Part shown: positions 52,992 through 60,280 of the stretch, one piece after another
Layout: every line of letters starts with the position of its first letter
Position numbering within the stretch: the first letter of the stretch is position 1
Assembly (NCBI GenBank): GCA_016790635.1
Contig: JAEUOR010000066.1
Coordinates: 61,524-125,523 of the forward strand
Source of the DNA: Burkholderiales bacterium
Lineage (GTDB): Bacteria > Pseudomonadota > Gammaproteobacteria > Burkholderiales > JAEUOS01
Length of the DNA stretch: 64,000 bases
Direction of reading: 5' to 3'
Program-made: the position numbers and the translations under genes
The notes under the pieces: model-generated
The model's database searches: none
The model's input: only the letters and a program-made list of their open reading frames with translations
Told to the model about the DNA's origin: nothing

Positions 52992-53794
52992 TTTCGCGTG
53001 ACCTGATCGGTCGGTGCCGGCAATGGGTGAAGGATCGTTTCAATCCGCAGATGGCGCGCGTGATAACGGACATCGGCCACATACACCATACGACCTGCCC
53101 GATCCCATACGATGCGGATGACTTCGACGACCGGAGTACCGACCGCGACCTGAAGCTGGCGCGCGACCTCCAGATCGGCGGTCGAGACTGCGAGCCGCTG
53201 CACTGCCTTGCCCATCGAGCGCTTCAGGCGACGTGCGAGGAGCGGAAGAACCGGTCCATTCGAATATGCGTCCGCGTCGCGCGCGTGGGTCGCTTGGTCC
53301 AGGTACACGCTGGTCAAGCTGTAGGGCGTGGTCCCTGTGTAGTTGACGCGACGTGTATGCCAGTACTTTGCTGCCAAACCGTCCCGGCCGGCTTCCGGCG
53401 GCGGCATCGAAAAGTCACTCACCAGCGTCACAGCCCGCGAACCCAGTCCGTCGATGTGGGCGATGAGCGCATTCCACTCCGTAGGCAGGATCAGCCAACG
53501 CTCCTGCGTCGCATCCCGGGTGACGAGCGTGCCCTTGCCCTGTGAGCGACGCACGAGGTTCTCAACTTCGAGTTCAGCCAATGCCTGACGCATGGTGACG
53601 CGCGACACACGGTATTCCTGCGTCAACGCTTCGATCGCCGGCAGGTATTCACCCAAGCGCCAGTCCCCGCCCTCCAAGCGGCGCCGCAGCAATCCGGCTA
53701 CCTGGACGTAAAGCGGCACCCCGTTGCGAACCAGGGAAGGCGCGACCAGCTGATCATCGATCGGCGGTGGGGAGGAATCAACTTGTATTAACAT
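52988..53794 (-). CDS. GntR family regulator with UTRA sensor domain
   Basis: A 268-residue HutC-subfamily regulator. Winged helix: LYVQVAGLLRRRLEGGDWR, LGEYLPAIEALTQEYRVSRV, TMRQALAELEVENLVRRSQG and KGTLVT. The UTRA ligand domain starts RWLILPTEWNALIAHIDGLG and ends with the VVEVIRIVWDRAGRMVYVAD strand. ATG 53794 (MLIQVDSS) is used; a TTG at 53833 is in frame. No Shine-Dalgarno sequence is seen, so translation may be leaderless or weak. It heads the minus-strand operon and probably controls it in response to the substrate or a CoA ester. Confidence 0.88.
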   Translation of the reverse strand: MLIQVDSSPPPIDDQLVAPSLVRNGVPLYVQVAGLLRRRLEGGDWRLGEYLPAIEALTQEYRVSRVTMRQALAELEVENLVRRSQGKGTLVTRDATQERWLILPTEWNALIAHIDGLGSRAVTLVSDFSMPPPEAGRDGLAAKYWHTRRVNYTGTTPYSLTSVYLDQATHARDADAYSNGPVLPLLARRLKRSMGKAVQRLAVSTADLEVARQLQVAVGTPVVEVIRIVWDRAGRMVYVADVRYHARHLRIETILHPLPAPTDQVTRK

Positions 53795-53811
53795 TATGAT
53801 GATATGATAAT
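53793..53811. promoter_or_regulatory. AT-rich candidate GntR operator and promoter
   Basis: ATTATGATGATATGATAAT has inverted ends ATTAT/ATAAT and a repeated TATGAT. It is a sharp AT-rich island covering the start codon of the regulator gene. GntR/HutC proteins bind short AT-flanked palindromes. It may also be the -10 element of the operon. Confidence 0.4.
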
Positions 53812-53897
53812 CATGGATGAGAGAAGGAGTCAAGAGCTGGTTGCCGCTAAACGATCAACGTCCAGGGAGTCTTGTTCGAGGCTACGATCGCTGACAG

Positions 53898-54041
53898 GAT
53901 CGGCGCGCCTTGGCAACCGCCGGCACAGGACAAGCCGAATAGCTGCGGCGCGGTGTTCACCGCCAGGATGCCTTCACCGCGGGCAATGCCACCTTACTTC
54001 AGACGAAGGGGCTTGATCTCTGCCTTGAAGGACTGTTTCAT
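53898..54041 (-). pseudogene. Relic of the first 48 codons of a split-IOR alpha-type gene
   Basis: Read on the minus strand from ATG 54041, the sequence aligns codon for codon, without gaps, to the first 48 residues of the pair-2 alpha subunit at 43094. 28 of 48 residues agree, including SFK, EIK, LRLK, GEGILAV and QGAP. Codon 16 is a TAA stop (Gln in the intact gene), and several core residues are lost. After codon 48 the similarity fades. It sits in the 400-base stretch between the GntR gene and the antitoxin gene. This is the decayed 5' end of a third alpha-type gene, in the same orientation as pair 2. Confidence 0.85.
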
Positions 54042-54126
54042 GGATCGATCCTGGGTTGGCCCCGCTTGGTTCGGCGGCTTGACTGTCAGGCGGTGTGAGC
54101 ACCTGATTGATGGAAGCGTCACGTCA

Positions 54127-54189
54127 GGCCTGGGCCGGTTATTACAGCACCAGCGCTCGCACCGAGCCGTCGGTATCGACGGCGCGCAC
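54127..54189 (-). pseudogene. Relic of a PIN-domain toxin N-terminus behind the AbrB-type antitoxin
   Basis: Five bases after the antitoxin stop, a GTG opens a frame reading VRAVDTDGSVRALVL, then two stops, then PAQA. Intact PIN toxins in this position commonly begin RAVDTNVLVRLL followed by DDPAQA, so the pattern is that of a dead vapC with the DD codons changed to stops. Nothing recognisable follows, so the rest of the toxin has been lost. Confidence 0.6.
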
Positions 54190-54194
54190 TTCTA

Positions 54195-54431
54195 TCAGTC
54201 CCGAAGGCCGGTAACGCGCATATCCTCGATCGCGATCGCGGGCCCCTTGTACTTGAGCAAAGCCTGTATGTCTTCCAGTTTGACGGTTTTCTTGACCGGC
54301 GCGGGGGTGATGCGAGCGCCTTTGCCGTCGACCTCGACGTTAACGCGCATCCCTGGTTTCAGCCCCAATGCCTTGCGTACTTCGATCGGCAGGACGATCT
54401 GGCCCTTGGTGGAAACGAGAACGGCGCTCAC
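54195..54431 (-). CDS. AbrB/MazE (SpoVT)-type antitoxin, orphan
   Basis: A 78-residue swapped-hairpin DNA-binding protein: LVSTKGQIVLPIEVRKALGL then KPGMRVNVEVDGKGARI, the AbrB domain. The C-terminal part (EDIQALLKYKGPAIAIEDM) is the usual toxin-binding tail. The GTG at 54431 is chosen; GGGG about eight bases upstream is a weak ribosome site. Its toxin appears dead (relic at 54127-54189), so it is an orphan that may persist as a regulator or as protection from homologous toxins. Confidence 0.8.
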   Translation of the reverse strand: MSAVLVSTKGQIVLPIEVRKALGLKPGMRVNVEVDGKGARITPAPVKKTVKLEDIQALLKYKGPAIAIEDMRVTGLRD

Positions 54432-54516
54432 GGAACACCCCAAACGTATTACCTGGTGGGAATTTTTCACGGGCTCTCGGCGTCGCGTGACTACGCCATT
54501 GGCGCAGGGCAACGTT

Positions 54517-55203
54517 TCAGGCGGCTTCCATGCCGCTCTCGAGCCGGGCCGCGTCGGCGGCCGGGGAATTGATGAACGCCAGCAATGCACGCACGGCCTC
54601 AGGCCGAGCGCAATTCGCCGATACCCCGGCCGAAAACGTGGTGACGAGCTGGATCGCCGCCGGCAGCGGACCAATCACGTCGATGCCGGCCAAGTGCTTG
54701 AGTTCGGAAAGCTGCTGGAAGCCCAGATCGGCCTTGCCCTCCGCCACCAACTGGCCCACCGGCACGCCGGGCGGCGCCTGCACGATGCGCGGGCGAATTT
54801 CATCGGCGATACCCCAGCGTTCGAAAAGCTTCTCCAAGTAGACGCCGGACGGGCCGGTGGAATAAGACACCGACGGCGCCGCGCGCACCGCGTCGCGCAC
54901 CGCTGCTTCATCGGACAGGGCTGGCCGCGACGCGCCACGGCGCACCGCGACCGCGATGCCCGAGCGCACCAGGTCGACGCGTCCGGGAGCCAGCAGACCC
55001 TCCGCGATCAGCTTGTCGATGTTGTCGGCGGCCAGCACGGCGGCATCGAACGCCTCGCCGCCGCGGATGCGCCGGTTGACGTCAACGCCACCGATGCTGA
55101 TGGCATCGACCGCCTGGCCGGAGGCATTGGCATGCAGCGGGCAGACCCGGGCGAGCAGTTCCTTGGTCGCCATCGAGGAGAAGAGCTTGAGTGCGGTGGT
55201 CAT
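54517..55203 (-). CDS. Substrate-binding domain protein, molybdate-binding (ModA)-like, without signal peptide
   Basis: A 228-residue type II periplasmic-binding-protein fold. It starts MTTALKLFSSMATKELLARV, shows GEAFDAAVLAADNIDKLIAEG and RSGIAVAVRRGASRP, and ends PEAVRALLAFINSPAADAARLE, which are ModA-like patterns. There is no hydrophobic signal sequence at the chosen ATG 55203, and the frame upstream does not supply one, so the protein looks cytoplasmic. No ModB/ModC genes are adjacent. The ligand may not be molybdate. Homologues without a signal are frequent in Burkholderiales, but their role is unclear. Confidence 0.8.
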   Translation of the reverse strand: MTTALKLFSSMATKELLARVCPLHANASGQAVDAISIGGVDVNRRIRGGEAFDAAVLAADNIDKLIAEGLLAPGRVDLVRSGIAVAVRRGASRPALSDEAAVRDAVRAAPSVSYSTGPSGVYLEKLFERWGIADEIRPRIVQAPPGVPVGQLVAEGKADLGFQQLSELKHLAGIDVIGPLPAAIQLVTTFSAGVSANCARPEAVRALLAFINSPAADAARLESGMEAA

Positions 55204-55378
55204 GGGATAGCAGGGCCTTCGCGTACGGAATTCGCCGGCGACCAAAAGCCGGCCTGCGATGATAGCGCGATGCTCCCGTCTGCCTCGGCCACGTCGCTCG
55301 CGGCCGAGGTTCGGCGGAAACACCCGCGCCTGTGGCGGCATGGTCGGAACAACCAAGGGCCGCCGAACGTGGTATTGT

Positions 55379-55395
55379 TGTATTCCTGTAATACA
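55379..55395. promoter_or_regulatory. Palindromic operator of the second toxin-antitoxin operon
   Basis: TGTATT, five bases, AATACA, ending 11 bases before the GTG start of the antitoxin and right before GGGAG. It is AT-rich against the background. Likely the autorepressor site of the RHH antitoxin. Confidence 0.55.
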
Positions 55396-55406
55396 GGGAG
55401 AGTGCC

Positions 55407-55646
55407 GTGGCGGTATCAGTACGACTCGATCCAGTGCTGGAAGCCCGGCTGACGCAACAAGCCGCCCTGCTCGGCGTGACCAAGTCGGACTTCATCAAGG
55501 ACGCGCTGGAGCGGGTACTTGGCATGAAGGATCCAGCCGCCTTGCTGCGTCAGGTTCGCCGTGCCGGCCCCATGGGGCGGCCAAACGCATCCGCGCAAGT
55601 GTCGGCGACCATGAAGGCCAGGCTGCGTGCGAAACGTCCTGATTGA
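55407..55646 (+). CDS. Ribbon-helix-helix antitoxin
   Basis: A 79-residue protein. RHH core AVSVRLDPVLEARLTQQAAL, LGVTKSDFIKDALERVL, followed by a basic tail (QVRRAGPMGRPNA, KARLRAKRPD). The GTG start follows GGGAG. Its 3' end overlaps the PIN toxin start by 20 bases. The palindrome at 55379-55395 is the likely autoregulatory site. Confidence 0.85.
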   Translation: MAVSVRLDPVLEARLTQQAALLGVTKSDFIKDALERVLGMKDPAALLRQVRRAGPMGRPNASAQVSATMKARLRAKRPD

Positions 55647-56046
55647 CGCAGGACCCATGGTCGCGCTGTTCGCGACCGACGACGTCCATCATGCCCGCTA
55701 CGACGCGCTGGTCGCGCAAGGGACGGTCGACGGGCTGCGCCTGGTGACCACCTGGCCTTGCGTGATCGAGGCGTCCTACATCCTCGACGCGCCATGGCGA
55801 TTCGAACTCCTGACCTGGGTGGAGCGAGGCGGCGTCCAGGTTTTCCCGTTCGACGCGGCGCACTTGAGCGTCATGTTGCCCTGGATGCGGCGCTATACCG
55901 AAAAGCACAAGCGTGACATGGACTTGGCGGACGCCTCCTTGCTTTGGCTGGCATCCGAAACCGGGCTGCGCGAGATCATGACCATCGACGTCAAGGACTT
56001 TGCGCGCTACCGCTTGCCCGAAGGCGATGCGCTGACCTTGATTTGA
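55627..56046 (+). CDS. PIN-domain toxin (VapC-like ribonuclease)
   Basis: A 139-residue PIN nuclease. First acidic residue in NVLIDAGPMVALFA, Glu in CVIEASYIL, and the last acidic cluster in RDMDLADASLLWLA and IMTIDVKDFARY. All catalytic acidic residues seem present. GTG 55627 lies inside the antitoxin gene (20-base overlap), an arrangement that couples their synthesis. It ends 13 bases before the stop of a convergent TRAP gene. Confidence 0.87.
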   Translation: MRNVLIDAGPMVALFATDDVHHARYDALVAQGTVDGLRLVTTWPCVIEASYILDAPWRFELLTWVERGGVQVFPFDAAHLSVMLPWMRRYTEKHKRDMDLADASLLWLASETGLREIMTIDVKDFARYRLPEGDALTLI

Positions 56047-56059
56047 GTTCTGCCGCGCC

Positions 56060-57373
56060 CTACCCGATCAACGCCGGCAGCCAGGTCGCAACAGCGGGTA
56101 CGAAAAATACCAGCGTCAACAGCAACAGGCTCATCACCACATAGGGCACCACGGCGCGGAAGATGTGTGCCATGGTCACCTCCGGCGGTGCCACGCCTTT
56201 CATGGTCATGAGCAGCAACCCGTGCGGCGGCAACAGCAGCCCCAGCTGCATGCAGATCAGGAACATGACGCCGAACCAGACCAGGTCGATGTTGAGCGCC
56301 TGCACCACCGGCATGAAGATCGGCAGGGTGATCATCATCATGCTCACCTGATCGACGAAGATACCGAGGAAGATGAGGATCAGCATCATGCCCATGACCA
56401 CCGCCCACGGCGGCAGGCCCGTGCCGGTGATGGCCTGGGCGATGCCGTTGGACGCGCCGGAGAACGAGAGGATCTGCGCGAAGGTGGTGGCGCCGACGAT
56501 GATGAAGAGGATCATGGCCGAGATGGCCACCGTGCCTTGCAGCGAGGCCATGAGGTTCTTCCGGTTGAGTGCGCGATAGGCCAGCGCCAGCACGACCGTG
56601 GCCAGCGCACCGACCGCGGCCGACTCGGTCGGCGTGCCCCAGCCGGCCGCCATGGCGCCGACCACCACGCCGAAGATCGACACCAGCGGCAACACGTACA
56701 GGAAAAACGGCTTGAAGCGCTCGGCGCCGCGGTATTCGGTGAGCGCGCTCGACGGAGCGAGCGAGGGCGTGAGCTTGACCCGGACGATGATGTAGCCGAC
56801 GAAGGCGACCGACAGCAGGAGCCCCGGCACCACGCCGCCCAGGAGCAGCTTGGAGATCGAGATGCCCGACAGCGAGCCCAGGAGCACCGTCAAGGCCGAC
56901 GGCGGGATCAGCATGTCGACCGCGCCGATGGCCATGACCGGTCCGGTGGCAACGGTCGGGTGATAGCCGCGACTGAGCATCACCGGCACCATCAGGCTCC
57001 CCAGCATCGCGGTGGTGGCAATCGTCGAACCCGAGATCGCCGAGAACACCGTGCCGGCCACCACCGCCACGACTGCCAGGCGTCCTGGCACCTGGCGGAT
57101 CAGGCGCTCGATGCCGTCGATCACCTTGACCGCGATGCCGGTGTGGAACAGCACCTCGCCCATGAGGACAAACAGCGGGATGGGCGTCAAGGAAAAGCTC
57201 ATCACCGAGTTGACGCTATTGCGCGCCAGCTGCATGAGCCCCGGTTCGCCGCCCAGCCACAGCCACGCGCCGAGCAGGTTGATGGCGATGAACGAGAACG
57301 CGACCGGCAAGCCGATGAACAACAACAGCGTCGAGCCGCCCAGCATCAGCCACGCGGCCGCGGTCCAGCTCAT
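56060..57373 (-). CDS. TRAP transporter large permease (DctM-like)
   Basis: A 437-residue membrane protein with about 12 helices. Marks: IPLFVLMGEVLFHTGIA, VFSAISGSTIATTAMLGSL, IPPSALTVLLGSLSGISIS and LLPPHGLLLMTMKG. ATG 57373 (MSWTAAAWLML) is chosen. It is the third gene of the receptor-small-large operon. It is distinct in sequence from the large permease at 49221 and probably serves a different acid. Confidence 0.93.
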   Translation of the reverse strand: MSWTAAAWLMLGGSTLLLFIGLPVAFSFIAINLLGAWLWLGGEPGLMQLARNSVNSVMSFSLTPIPLFVLMGEVLFHTGIAVKVIDGIERLIRQVPGRLAVVAVVAGTVFSAISGSTIATTAMLGSLMVPVMLSRGYHPTVATGPVMAIGAVDMLIPPSALTVLLGSLSGISISKLLLGGVVPGLLLSVAFVGYIIVRVKLTPSLAPSSALTEYRGAERFKPFFLYVLPLVSIFGVVVGAMAAGWGTPTESAAVGALATVVLALAYRALNRKNLMASLQGTVAISAMILFIIVGATTFAQILSFSGASNGIAQAITGTGLPPWAVVMGMMLILIFLGIFVDQVSMMMITLPIFMPVVQALNIDLVWFGVMFLICMQLGLLLPPHGLLLMTMKGVAPPEVTMAHIFRAVVPYVVMSLLLLTLVFFVPAVATWLPALIG

Positions 57374-57422
57374 GCGCGCCTCATGGCAGCGGCCTGCCGC
57401 GAGCACCCACGATCATTCCCCG

Positions 57423-57950
57423 TCATGCGGCACTCACCGCATCGTCGCGCGGCGCGGCAGGCCCGGCGGCGAGCCGGCGCATGCGAAACACGAACTCGAT
57501 GGCCAGCAGCAGCGCGCAGGCCGGCAGCGGCGCCATGAACCACCATTCCGGCATGACCAGGGTCTTGATCGATACCGCGCCCGCCGCATAGCTCTTCTGC
57601 GTCGCCAGCCATCCGTACCAGAGGAGCAGCAGGCAGCAACCCAGGCCGATCACATCCGCGGCCCACTCGCACGCATACGCCGCACGTGCGGGAATCGCGC
57701 GCAGCACGATGTCCACGCGGATGTGCCGCCCGGCGCGCAACAGCCACGGCGCGGCGAACATGGTGATCGCGTAGAGCAGCAGTTCGGAGACCTCGTTGCT
57801 CCACGCGATGCCGCGCGGCAAGCCTGGGAAGGCGACGTTGCGCAGGAAGACATCGCCGCAGATGATGAGCATCATCGCCAGCAGCATCAGGCTGGCGAGA
57901 ACGGTGAGCGCGCCCGTCACGCGGGCGAGCACACCGTCGAGACGCTGCAA
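57423..57950 (-). CDS. TRAP transporter small permease (DctQ-like)
   Basis: A 175-residue, four-helix protein: TGALTVLASLMLLAMMLII, EVSELLLYAITMFAAPWLL, WAADVIGLGCCLLLLWYGWL and WWFMAPLPACALLLAIEFVF. The loop RAGRHIRVDIVLRAIP is typical of DctQ. The start follows the receptor stop at 57961 by 10 bases. Confidence 0.9.
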   Translation of the reverse strand: MQRLDGVLARVTGALTVLASLMLLAMMLIICGDVFLRNVAFPGLPRGIAWSNEVSELLLYAITMFAAPWLLRAGRHIRVDIVLRAIPARAAYACEWAADVIGLGCCLLLLWYGWLATQKSYAAGAVSIKTLVMPEWWFMAPLPACALLLAIEFVFRMRRLAAGPAAPRDDAVSAA

Positions 57951-57960
57951 GGCGCGTCGC

Positions 57961-58923
57961 CTACTTGGAGGTGAGGGTCTTCAGCTTCTTGGCGAAGTCG
58001 GCGTTGACCCGGTACGCGGCCTGCCAGCCGGTGTCATAGGCCGCATCCAGGTAGCGCTTGGTGCCCGCGGCATCGAACCTGATCACCTGGATGCCGGCCT
58101 TCTCCTGGCGCGCGGTTTCGTCCTTGGCATAGCGGGTCCATTCCGCCGTGTTGAGCGCTTCGAGCGCGAGCATCTGCTTTTCAAGATACGCGCGCTGCTT
58201 GGGGTTCAAGCCCTTGAACTTGTCCAGGTTGGCGATGATCGACACCTCGGCGTCGTAGAAGCCCGGGTCGATGCGGAACTTGGTGCGCTCGTGCCAGTTG
58301 AGGTCGAAGATGCCGCCGATGGGCCAGCCGTAGCCGTCGACCACGCCGCGCTCCAGCGCCGTGTAGACCTCGCCCGGCGGCGTGGTGATGACGGTCGCGC
58401 CGATGGCCTGGAAGAACTCGCGGTACACCGGGGTGATGCGCACCTTGAGGCCCGTCAGGTCGGGCTTGTCGACCTTCTTGGTCAGGTACACGTGAAAGGG
58501 CTGGTTCTCGACCACCCGCCCCAAGTAATACATGTTGGCCTTCTTGTTCCACAACTCGTTGATCGCTGCAAAGGCGCCGTTCTTGCGTTGCTCGGCGATG
58601 CCGATCTGCGTCAATTTCAGGAAGTCTGACTCCGGCATGACGTTGGTGTAGAACGCGCCGGTCGAAAAGCCCAGGTCCACCACGCCGGTCTTGACGGCAT
58701 TGCCGACCTCGAAGGTGGGGATCGCCTTGGGCCCGCCGATGAAGTTGATCTGCACATTCCCCTTGCCCTCGGCGTTGACCTTGGCAATCCACTTCTGCAG
58801 GTGCTGCACATAATAGGAATTCTCGGCGAAGGCGCTGACCATGCGCAGCGTGACTTCCTGCGCCGCGGCGGGCAGGGCACAGGCGGCGAATGCGGCGGCG
58901 ATGACGGCGGGGCGGAATTTCAT
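57961..58923 (-). CDS. TRAP transporter substrate-binding protein (DctP-like)
   Basis: A 320-residue periplasmic receptor. Signal peptide PAVIAAAFAACALPAAAQ, then VTLRMVSAFAENSYYVQHL and LTGLKVRITPVYREFFQAIG, in which the Arg is the expected carboxylate anchor. LERGVVDGYGWPIGGIFDLN is the second lobe. It starts the second TRAP operon, just downstream on the same strand from the Liv-type receptor at 58988. Confidence 0.92.
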   Translation of the reverse strand: MKFRPAVIAAAFAACALPAAAQEVTLRMVSAFAENSYYVQHLQKWIAKVNAEGKGNVQINFIGGPKAIPTFEVGNAVKTGVVDLGFSTGAFYTNVMPESDFLKLTQIGIAEQRKNGAFAAINELWNKKANMYYLGRVVENQPFHVYLTKKVDKPDLTGLKVRITPVYREFFQAIGATVITTPPGEVYTALERGVVDGYGWPIGGIFDLNWHERTKFRIDPGFYDAEVSIIANLDKFKGLNPKQRAYLEKQMLALEALNTAEWTRYAKDETARQEKAGIQVIRFDAAGTKRYLDAAYDTGWQAAYRVNADFAKKLKTLTSK

Positions 58924-58987
58924 GCAGGTCTCCTGAATCGTTGTTATCGGGTCGGTTCGGTCAGCAGCGCAGGCACGCCTCTCTGCA

Positions 58988-60163
58988 TCACATCTTGCAC
59001 TGGCCGACGAACGAGTCCTGGTGGTTGGTGAGGATCTTGCCCATCAGGCGGTTGGTGATGCGCCCCTGGTTGTCGCGGTGCACGACGCGCAGGTAGTAGT
59101 CCTGGATCGGAAACTGGTTGCGGTTGAACTTGAACGCGCCGCGCAGCGACTTGAAATCCGCCGCCATGATCGCGCGGCGCAAGGCTTCCTTGTCGTCCAG
59201 CTTGCCCTTGACGCGGCGCACGGCCGAATCGATCAGCATGGCGGTGTCGTAACCCTGGGCTGCGAACATGGTCGGCAGGCGCTTGTGTTCCTTCTCGAAA
59301 TCGCCGACGAACTTGCGGTTCTGCGGATTGTCCATGTCGTGGCCCCAGAAGGTCGAATTGACCGAACCCAGGAGCGCGTCGCCGACCGCCTTGATGGTGT
59401 CCTCATCGGCCGAATAGCCGGGCACGAACAACTGCGAGGTCTTCGACAGTCCGGCAGCCGCGTACTGCTTGATGAAGTTGACCCCCATGCCGCCGGGCAG
59501 GAACATGAACACCGCGTCGGGCTTCTTGGCCTGGATGTTGGCCAGGTCGACCGAGTAGTCAAGCTGGTTCATCGGCGTGTAGACCTCGTCGACGATATTG
59601 CCCTTGTAGAAGCGCTTGAAGCCGGACAGGTTCTCGCGCCCGCCGGGGTAGTTGGCGGCGATGAGATAGACGTTCTTCACGCCGCGGTCGGTGAGGAACT
59701 TGCCCATCGCCCCGGGAATGTCCTCGCTTTGCCAGGCGGCGGCGAAGAAATTGGGATGGCACTTGGCGCCGGCGTAGTCGTTGGGCCCGGTGTTGGGGCT
59801 GATGTAGAAGGTCTTGGCGTCCAGGATCGCCGGCACCACCGGCAGGATGATGTTGGAGAAGACAATGCCGGTGATGATGTGCGACTTGTGCTGCTGCAGG
59901 TAGCGGTCCACGACCTGCTTGGCCACGTCCGGCTTCAGTTGATCATCGGTGATCTGCAGGTCCAGCGGGATGCCGCCCAGGCGACCGCCGGCATGCTTGA
60001 CGGCGAGGTTGAAGCCGTCGCGAATGTCGATGCCGATCACCCCGCCAGGGCCGGAGAGTGTGCTGAGAAAGCCGACGCGCAGGGTTTCCTGGGCATGGGC
60101 GGGTACAGACAAGGCTGGGACGGCAAGCGCGGCGGCAAGCACCACGGCGGCACGAACGGACAT
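58988..60163 (-). CDS. Branched-chain amino acid (Liv)-type ABC substrate-binding protein
   Basis: A 391-residue periplasmic receptor. Signal peptide AAVVLAAALAVPALSVPAHAQ; then LRVGFLSTLSGPGGVIGIDI, a type I binding-protein start. ATG 60163 is supported by AGGAGA about six bases upstream. A C-terminal Cys (VGQCKM) is notable. Receptors of this subtype in catabolic clusters often bind aromatic acids instead of leucine. The ABC permease and ATPase genes are not in the window. Confidence 0.9.
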   Translation of the reverse strand: MSVRAAVVLAAALAVPALSVPAHAQETLRVGFLSTLSGPGGVIGIDIRDGFNLAVKHAGGRLGGIPLDLQITDDQLKPDVAKQVVDRYLQQHKSHIITGIVFSNIILPVVPAILDAKTFYISPNTGPNDYAGAKCHPNFFAAAWQSEDIPGAMGKFLTDRGVKNVYLIAANYPGGRENLSGFKRFYKGNIVDEVYTPMNQLDYSVDLANIQAKKPDAVFMFLPGGMGVNFIKQYAAAGLSKTSQLFVPGYSADEDTIKAVGDALLGSVNSTFWGHDMDNPQNRKFVGDFEKEHKRLPTMFAAQGYDTAMLIDSAVRRVKGKLDDKEALRRAIMAADFKSLRGAFKFNRNQFPIQDYYLRVVHRDNQGRITNRLMGKILTNHQDSFVGQCKM

Positions 60164-60280
60164 GGCAATCTCCTCGGCGAAGGTCCTGGTCGGACCGTAC
60201 TTCACGGATGCTGCAACGGACAGCGCATGACTTTAACAAAGTTCACCCGCCCCCCGAAGCCCTGCCGTACACTCAGGCGC

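Noticed and set aside
59021..60280. Extended N-terminus for the first double-cluster Fe-S protein
   Set aside because: It runs antisense through the Liv-type receptor gene and has no homologous content; the family start is at 60281.
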